From: Kitasatospora aureofaciens
Lineage (GTDB): Bacteria > Actinomycetota > Actinomycetes > Streptomycetales > Streptomycetaceae
Direction: 5' to 3'
Length of the DNA: 64,000 bases
NCBI GenBank assembly: GCA_000720845.1
Contig: JODU01000005.1
Location: 186,001-250,000, forward strand
Both the position numbers and the translations under genes were made by a program. A model generated the notes under the pieces. The model had not been told where the DNA came from, ran no database searches, and was given only the letters and a program-made list of their open reading frames with translations. Each line of letters opens with the position of its first letter. Positions within the stretch are counted from its first letter, which is position 1. Below, piece by piece: positions 59,213-64,000 of the stretch.

Positions 59213-62200
59213 TCAGCCCTCCCGCGCCTGCTCGATCATCCGGTCCACGACCCGCGCGGACGCGTTGCCGTCGTCCAGGTCGCAGAACAGGTGGTGGAAG
59301 CGGTCGAAGCGCTCCTGGTACTCCGCCTGCACATGGTCGATGTCCCGGATCGCGTCGACCAGCTCCTTGGAGTTGTCGATCAGCGGACCGGGGGAGTCCT
59401 GCTCGAAGTCGAAGTAGAACCCGCGCAGCGTGTCCCGGTAGTGCTCCAGGTCGTACGTGAAGAACAGCATCGGCCGCTTCAGGTGCGCGTAGTCGAACAT
59501 CACCGACGAGTAGTCCGTGATCATGATGTCCGCCGCGATGTAGAGGTCGACGATGTCCGGGTACTCCGAGGCGTCCCACACGAACCCGTTGCCCGCGCCC
59601 GGCACCGCGTCCACCACGTTGGAGTGGCGGCGGATCAGCAGCACGTGGTCGTCGCCGAGGCGGCGCTGGGCGTCCTCGAGGTCGATGCGCAGGTCGAACA
59701 GGTACTGCCCGGCGCTGTGCGACTGGTCGTCGCGCCAGGTCGGCGCGTACAGGACGACCTTCTTGCCGTCGGGCAGGCCGAGCGCCTTCTTCACCCGCGC
59801 CGTGATCGCGTCCCGGTCGGCGGAGTACAGGTAGTCGTTGCGGGGGTAGCCCGCCTCCTGGATCTCACCGTCGTAGGAGAACGCCCGCTTCAGGATCGGC
59901 GTGCTGAAGCGGTTGGAGGACACCAGCAGGCTCCACTGCTTGGCCTCCAGCGCCAGCTTCTCCTGGTAGCGCCGGTCGAAGTGCAGGGTGTCGATGTCGT
60001 GCCCGATCTTCTTCAGCATCGTGCCGTGCCAGGTCTGCACGATCGACTGGCCCGGCCGGCGCACGATCCAGTCGGGAAGGTGGCCGTTGGTGACGATGTA
60101 GCGGCTGGAGGCCAGTGCCTCGTACCACTCCTTGCCCCACATGCGGATCTTCTCGACCCCTTCCGGCAGGTTGACCTGGCCGTCACGGACCGCCCACAGG
60201 TGCTTCAGGTCCGAGCCGCGCCGCACCAGCTCCTCGTACATCGCGCGCGGGCTGTCCGAGAACTGCTTGCCGTTGTAGCTCAGGTAGAAGACCTGGTCCT
60301 TGAGCGGCTGCTGGAACAGCGGCTCGTAGACCGTCCGGCGCAGCTCCTTCTGGCGGTACGGACCGCGCTCCAGGTCGCTCAGCTCGGAACGGGCGTTCAG
60401 CTGCGGGAAGTCGCCCCAGCGGTTCTCCAGCCAGTAGCGGCGGCCGTTCAGTTCGGCCTGGACGGGGAACGAGTCCGCGGCCAGGCGGTCGGTCACGAAG
60501 GGGACGTCGGGCACGCCCTCCTCGTCGGGCCGCAGGAAGAGGTTCCAGCGGCCGGCCCGCAGCGGGACGTCGCCCGCGCCGCCGAGGCGGGAGGGGTCGA
60601 AGGACACCTCGAAGCGTCCGCCGTCGAGCCACCGGGTCTCGACGAAGCGCTCCTCGTAGCGGTTGCGCGGCTTGAGCAGGAAGCGGGAGCCGGACAGCCG
60701 CGGGTCGGCGTGGCCGGTGAGAGCGATCTTGCCGTCGCGCACCGTGGCCGTGTCGATCACGGCGCGGCGGGTGCGGCCGGAGAACTTCAGGAACCCGGTG
60801 TGGCCCGCCACGACGGCCAGCTCCACCAGGTGCGACTGGGTGCCGAGGGAGGTGGGCAGCGCGAACTCGGCGTCGGCCAGGCCCTCCTGCATCACGGTGC
60901 CGAAGCGGCGCTCCGCGCCCGTCGGCCCGGTCGCGACCAGCACCGTGGACCAGGTCCGCTTCTCCGGCTGCGCCTTCTCGTCGACGCCCTCGTGGAAGAT
61001 CAGCGCCACGTCCGCGACCGGCACCTCGACCGAGAAGGCCTGGCCGGAGCCCGTGCGCTCCACGGTGACGGGGTACTCGAGGGTCTCGGCGCCCTTCTGG
61101 TTCTTGACCCGCAGGACCACCTGCTCGTCCGCCGCGAGGGGCTCGCGGATCTCACCGGTGACCTTGATCCGGTCGCCCTCCAGGGCGCGGCCGGTGATCA
61201 GGGCGCGGACCTTCTCGATCCGCAGCTTCAGCGCCCCGCGCTCCACGGAGGGCAGCATCCGGAAGTCCGGGCTCAGCCAGTGGTACGGCGGGAAGTTGCA
61301 GGCCGCGCCGCCGCTGGAGTGGACCGCGTGGCGCCGCACCAGACCGGAGGCGAAGATGCCCAGGCCCACGTGCCACACGGCCTCCTGCCACTCGCCGCCC
61401 TTGCGGAGCCGGGCGGGGTCGATGGTGACCTCCCAGCCGGCCCACTCGTAGTTGTAGCGGTCCTGGCCGGAGTCGGTGGTGACCTCGGGGCGCGGCAGGT
61501 TGCGGGCCGGCAGCAGGATGCGGCGGCGGGAGCGGTCCTTGCGCAGCTGGAGCACCTTGACCGAGGCCTTGCGCGTCGGCAGGTCGATCTTGTCGATCCA
61601 GGCGTTGCCGGACAGCACCAGCTTGCCGCCGGACCAGCTCACCTCCTGCAGCGGGGCGCGCATGTTGAGGTGCTGGTCGATGCGCAGCGCCCCCTTGGGC
61701 AGGTGCAGGTCCGCACCCTCCAGGGAGGGGAAGGAGGCGTACTTGCGGACCAGGCCGCTGACCTCGGGGGTCTCCCGGCGGCGCTGGCCGGCCAGCAGGG
61801 CGATCAGCTCCTCCATCTGGTGCTTGCGCACCAGCAGCCACTGCACGCGCAGCTCGGCCGGGAGGTCCATGACGACCTTGGGGTCGATGCTGTCGAGGAA
61901 GCGGTTCGCCGAGCGCAGGAACTCGGCCCGGTACTCCGCGTCGCCGTCCGGCACCACGTTGAGGAAGAGCCGCAGGTCGTCGCGGAGGACCCGGGTGTCG
62001 TACTCGCGCTTGAGGCGGGCGTAGGTCTCGCCGGGCTGCTCGGCGAGGAAGGCGCTGATCTCCATCACGGAGGTGACCCGGTCGCGCACGCCCGCCGGGT
62101 CGGTGCGCCGCTGCGTGATCGACGGGGCGGACTCGCCCTCGCGCAGCCGCCAGTAGTAGCAGGGCTCCGAGATGACGTCGACGCTCTCGGCCAGGTAGTG

Positions 62201-62776
62201 GGCCCGCATGGTGACCGGGGTGTCCTCGTACAGCCGGCCCTCGGGGAAGGCGAAGCCGTGCTTCTCCCAGAAGGTGCGGCGGAAGACCTTGTTGCAGGCG
62301 ATGCGGTCGGCGACGAGCTTGGCGTAGCGGGATATGTGAGTGCGCAGCCGGGCCTCGCCGGCCAGCATCCGCATCAGCGGCACCTGCCAGGACTTCTCGC
62401 CCTTGAGGTGGTAGACGTTCCCGGTGGCGAAGTCCGAGCCGCTCTCGTCGAGGCTGCCGACCATGAGGCGGTAGGCGTCCGGCGGGATCAGGTCGTCGCT
62501 GTCGACGAAGGTCAGGAACTCGGACTCGGGCGCGAGGTGGGTCATGCCCGTGTTGCGGGCGGCGCCGAGACCGCCGTTCTCCTTGCGTATGAGCTTGAAG
62601 CGCGGGTCGCGGGAGGCGTACTCCTCGGCGATGGCGGCGGAGCCGTCGGGTGAACCGTCGTCCACCATCAGGACCTCGAAGTCGCGGAAGGTCTGTGCCG
62701 CGAGCGAGTCGAGACAGGCGGGGAGGTAACGCTCCACGTCGTAGATGGGGACGATGACACTGAGCCGAGGGGCCAT
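59213..62776 (-). CDS. Bifunctional GT2 glycosyltransferase / CDP-glycerol glycerophosphotransferase (TagF-like)
   Basis: An 1187-residue protein. Residues 1-230 are a GT-A, family GT2, glycosyltransferase: LSVIVPIYDVERYLPACLDS, DDGSPDGS, GGLGAARNTG and the metal-binding FVDSDDL. Residues ~330-780 are beta-rich sandwich modules. The C-terminal 400 residues are a TagF/TagB-type polyol-phosphate transferase: QTWHGTMLKKIG, VVLYAPTWRDD, LLIRRHSNVVD and DIMITDYSSVMFDYAHLKRP, including the conserved His and DYSS residues. Such proteins polymerise or prime teichoic acids at the inner membrane face. ATG 62776 has AAAGGAG 11 nt upstream. It lies 23 nt downstream of the related partial gene and is co-oriented with it. 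Confidence 0.92.
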   Translation of the reverse strand: MAPRLSVIVPIYDVERYLPACLDSLAAQTFRDFEVLMVDDGSPDGSAAIAEEYASRDPRFKLIRKENGGLGAARNTGMTHLAPESEFLTFVDSDDLIPPDAYRLMVGSLDESGSDFATGNVYHLKGEKSWQVPLMRMLAGEARLRTHISRYAKLVADRIACNKVFRRTFWEKHGFAFPEGRLYEDTPVTMRAHYLAESVDVISEPCYYWRLREGESAPSITQRRTDPAGVRDRVTSVMEISAFLAEQPGETYARLKREYDTRVLRDDLRLFLNVVPDGDAEYRAEFLRSANRFLDSIDPKVVMDLPAELRVQWLLVRKHQMEELIALLAGQRRRETPEVSGLVRKYASFPSLEGADLHLPKGALRIDQHLNMRAPLQEVSWSGGKLVLSGNAWIDKIDLPTRKASVKVLQLRKDRSRRRILLPARNLPRPEVTTDSGQDRYNYEWAGWEVTIDPARLRKGGEWQEAVWHVGLGIFASGLVRRHAVHSSGGAACNFPPYHWLSPDFRMLPSVERGALKLRIEKVRALITGRALEGDRIKVTGEIREPLAADEQVVLRVKNQKGAETLEYPVTVERTGSGQAFSVEVPVADVALIFHEGVDEKAQPEKRTWSTVLVATGPTGAERRFGTVMQEGLADAEFALPTSLGTQSHLVELAVVAGHTGFLKFSGRTRRAVIDTATVRDGKIALTGHADPRLSGSRFLLKPRNRYEERFVETRWLDGGRFEVSFDPSRLGGAGDVPLRAGRWNLFLRPDEEGVPDVPFVTDRLAADSFPVQAELNGRRYWLENRWGDFPQLNARSELSDLERGPYRQKELRRTVYEPLFQQPLKDQVFYLSYNGKQFSDSPRAMYEELVRRGSDLKHLWAVRDGQVNLPEGVEKIRMWGKEWYEALASSRYIVTNGHLPDWIVRRPGQSIVQTWHGTMLKKIGHDIDTLHFDRRYQEKLALEAKQWSLLVSSNRFSTPILKRAFSYDGEIQEAGYPRNDYLYSADRDAITARVKKALGLPDGKKVVLYAPTWRDDQSHSAGQYLFDLRIDLEDAQRRLGDDHVLLIRRHSNVVDAVPGAGNGFVWDASEYPDIVDLYIAADIMITDYSSVMFDYAHLKRPMLFFTYDLEHYRDTLRGFYFDFEQDSPGPLIDNSKELVDAIRDIDHVQAEYQERFDRFHHLFCDLDDGNASARVVDRMIEQAREG

Positions 62777-62799
62777 GGCTTGGTGGTCTCCTTTCGGGG

Positions 62800-64000
62800 T
62801 CAGGCCCGCTCGACCAGTTCGAGCGCCTGGGCGGGGGTCGGGGCGTGGTGGCGTTCGTCGAACGGGACGATGGGCGGCAGGCTCTCTTCACCGAGGAAGA
62901 CGCGTCGCACCACCCGTTCGGCTGCGTGTCCGTCGTCGAATTCGCAGAAACGCCGGCGGAAGGTGTCCCGGCGCTCGGTCGTCTCCGGGCTGTCGTACGC
63001 GCCGGAGGCGAGCAGCCGCAGCAGCTCCGTCTGCGTGGTGGCCACCGCGCCGGGCGGTTCCTGGAGCAGGTCGAAGTAGGTGCCGCGCACCGCGGAGTAG
63101 ACGTCCCAGTCGGGGACGTAGCTGATGATCGGGCGGTCGAGCACGGCGTAGTCGAACATCGCCGAGGAGTAGTCCGTGATCAGGGCGTCGGCCGCGAGGT
63201 ACAGCTCCTCCACCCGGGGGTGCCCGGAGACGTCGATGACGCGGCCGGTGCGGCGCAGTTCGTTGACGTGCGGGGAGTTGCCGTAGAAGTAGTGGCCGCG
63301 CACCAGCAGGGTCACGTCGGGGCCGAGTTCGCGGGCGAACCTGCCGAGGTCCAGGGGCGGGGTGAAGCCAGGCTGGTACTCGCGGTGCGTCGGCATGTAC
63401 AGGAACGCCTTGGTGCCGTCGGCCAGCCCGAGCGCGGCGCGGGCCGCGCGCACCTCCTCGGAGCCGGCGTTGACGAGGACGTCGTTGCGCGGGTAGCCGG
63501 TCTCCAGCGTGGTGTACGAGCAGGGGTAGACCCGCTCCCAGATCACGGTCGAGAACTGGTTGGCGCTGATGCTGTAGTCCCAGCGGTCGCACCGCTCCAG
63601 GAGCTTCTCGAAGTCCATGTCGGTGGAGGCCGGGTACTTCTGCTGGTCCAGGCCCATCGTCTTCAGCGGCGTGCCGTGGTGGGTCTGCACATGGACCTGG
63701 CCCTCGCGCTTGACCACGGAGTCCGCGAAGTTCACGTTGTTCACGAGGTACTTGGCGCGGGCCAGGGCCGCCCAGTACTCGCGCGAGCCCACGCGGACGA
63801 CCTTCACGCCCTTGGGCACCCGGTCCGCGTTCTCCGCGCGGACCGCCCACACCCGGCGCATGTGCGGGGCCAGCCGGGCCAGTTCGGCGTCGATCGCGGC
63901 GGGGTTGCAGGAGACGCTGCGGTTCCAGTAAGCGGAGAACAGCACCAGGTTGTCGTCCAGCGGCAGCCTGAGCTGCGACTGGTAGAAGGCGCCCATCGCG
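62800..64000 (-). CDS. CDP-glycerol glycerophosphotransferase-type protein (partial, continues beyond window)
   Basis: The C-terminal 399 residues of a second TagF/TagB-type transferase: VQTHHGTPLKTMGLD, LYMPTHREYQPGF, LLVRGHYFYGNSP and DALITDYSSAMFDYAVLDRPII, ending FCEFDDGHAAERVVRRVF. The codon before Met 63996 is also open (Ala), and the partner gene has a GT2 domain at this place, so the true start is probably beyond the window. The transferase sites match the 59213-62776 protein in order but not closely in sequence, so the two are different enzymes of one pathway, perhaps priming and polymerising steps. They form an operon. Confidence 0.9.
   Translation of the reverse strand, partial: AMGAFYQSQLRLPLDDNLVLFSAYWNRSVSCNPAAIDAELARLAPHMRRVWAVRAENADRVPKGVKVVRVGSREYWAALARAKYLVNNVNFADSVVKREGQVHVQTHHGTPLKTMGLDQQKYPASTDMDFEKLLERCDRWDYSISANQFSTVIWERVYPCSYTTLETGYPRNDVLVNAGSEEVRAARAALGLADGTKAFLYMPTHREYQPGFTPPLDLGRFARELGPDVTLLVRGHYFYGNSPHVNELRRTGRVIDVSGHPRVEELYLAADALITDYSSAMFDYAVLDRPIISYVPDWDVYSAVRGTYFDLLQEPPGAVATTQTELLRLLASGAYDSPETTERRDTFRRRFCEFDDGHAAERVVRRVFLGEESLPPIVPFDERHHAPTPAQALELVERA

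Noticed and set aside
59291..62653. A plus-strand frame of 1120 codons opposite the TagF-like gene
   Set aside because: Antisense shadow; the minus-strand protein has GT2 and glycerophosphotransferase motifs.

Overview
The window is high-GC actinobacterial chromosome, almost certainly Streptomyces. The evidence is strong G/C third-position bias, many GTG starts, leaderless genes with a TANNNT box about 7 nt before the start, paired clpP1-clpP2, a complete mreBCD-PBP2-RodA cluster, a RodA/radical-SAM/RNase E/L21/L27/Obg gene order, and a nickel-type (Nur) box in front of an Fe superoxide dismutase. Most of the window is conserved core chromosome; I see no prophage, integrase, CRISPR array or biosynthetic cluster. 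Calls rest on reading translations and motifs, with no database search.

Region 1 (1-13.7 kb) has two aminopeptidase N paralogues (one cut by the window edge exactly at its zinc motif), aspartate-semialdehyde dehydrogenase, a sigma factor with a translationally adjacent membrane protein, a large secreted subtilase, a secreted beta-lactamase-fold hydrolase and an AbiEi/DUF559-like protein. Region 2 (13-21 kb) has a DsbA-like Rv2466c homologue, sodF with a Nur box, two APC amino-acid permeases around bioY, rpiB and a Nei-type DNA glycosylase. Its pepN/Rv2466c-like/rpiB/nei gene set matches Rv2467-Rv2464c of Mycobacterium tuberculosis, here spread apart by insertions and by about 700 bp of degenerate 21-nt repeats. 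Region 3 (20.9-26.6 kb) carries an Eis-type acetyltransferase, a SpoIIE-type phosphatase, an HD protein, a membrane acyltransferase, a 64-residue membrane protein, tRNA-Gly(TCC) and tRNA-Pro(TGG).

Region 4 (26.6-37.9 kb) is the proteostasis and housekeeping block: tig, clpP1-clpP2 (with a ClgR box), clpX, a Pro/Gln-rich anchored protein, valS, folC, a DUF4233 protein and ndk. Region 5 (38-44.7 kb) is the cell-wall morphogenesis operon mreB, mreC, mreD, PBP2 and rodA. Region 6 (44.8-56.9 kb) holds a radical SAM protein and its DUF2344 partner, separated by a decayed MFS transporter fragment and an internally repetitive hydrophobic protein, then rne, a glycerol-1-phosphate-dehydrogenase-like gene, rplU, rpmA and obgE. 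Region 7 (57-64 kb) is a cell-wall glycopolymer locus: a GT4 glycosyltransferase converging, across a perfect 30-bp inverted repeat, on two large TagF-type polymerases, the second cut by the window end.

The less ordinary items are the 21-nt minisatellite at 19.2-19.9 kb, the repeat-built membrane protein at 47.2-48.3 kb, the single-cysteine DsbA-like enzyme, a three-arm alternating palindrome before the phosphatase gene, and the unexplained glycerol-1-phosphate dehydrogenase homologue between rne and rplU.
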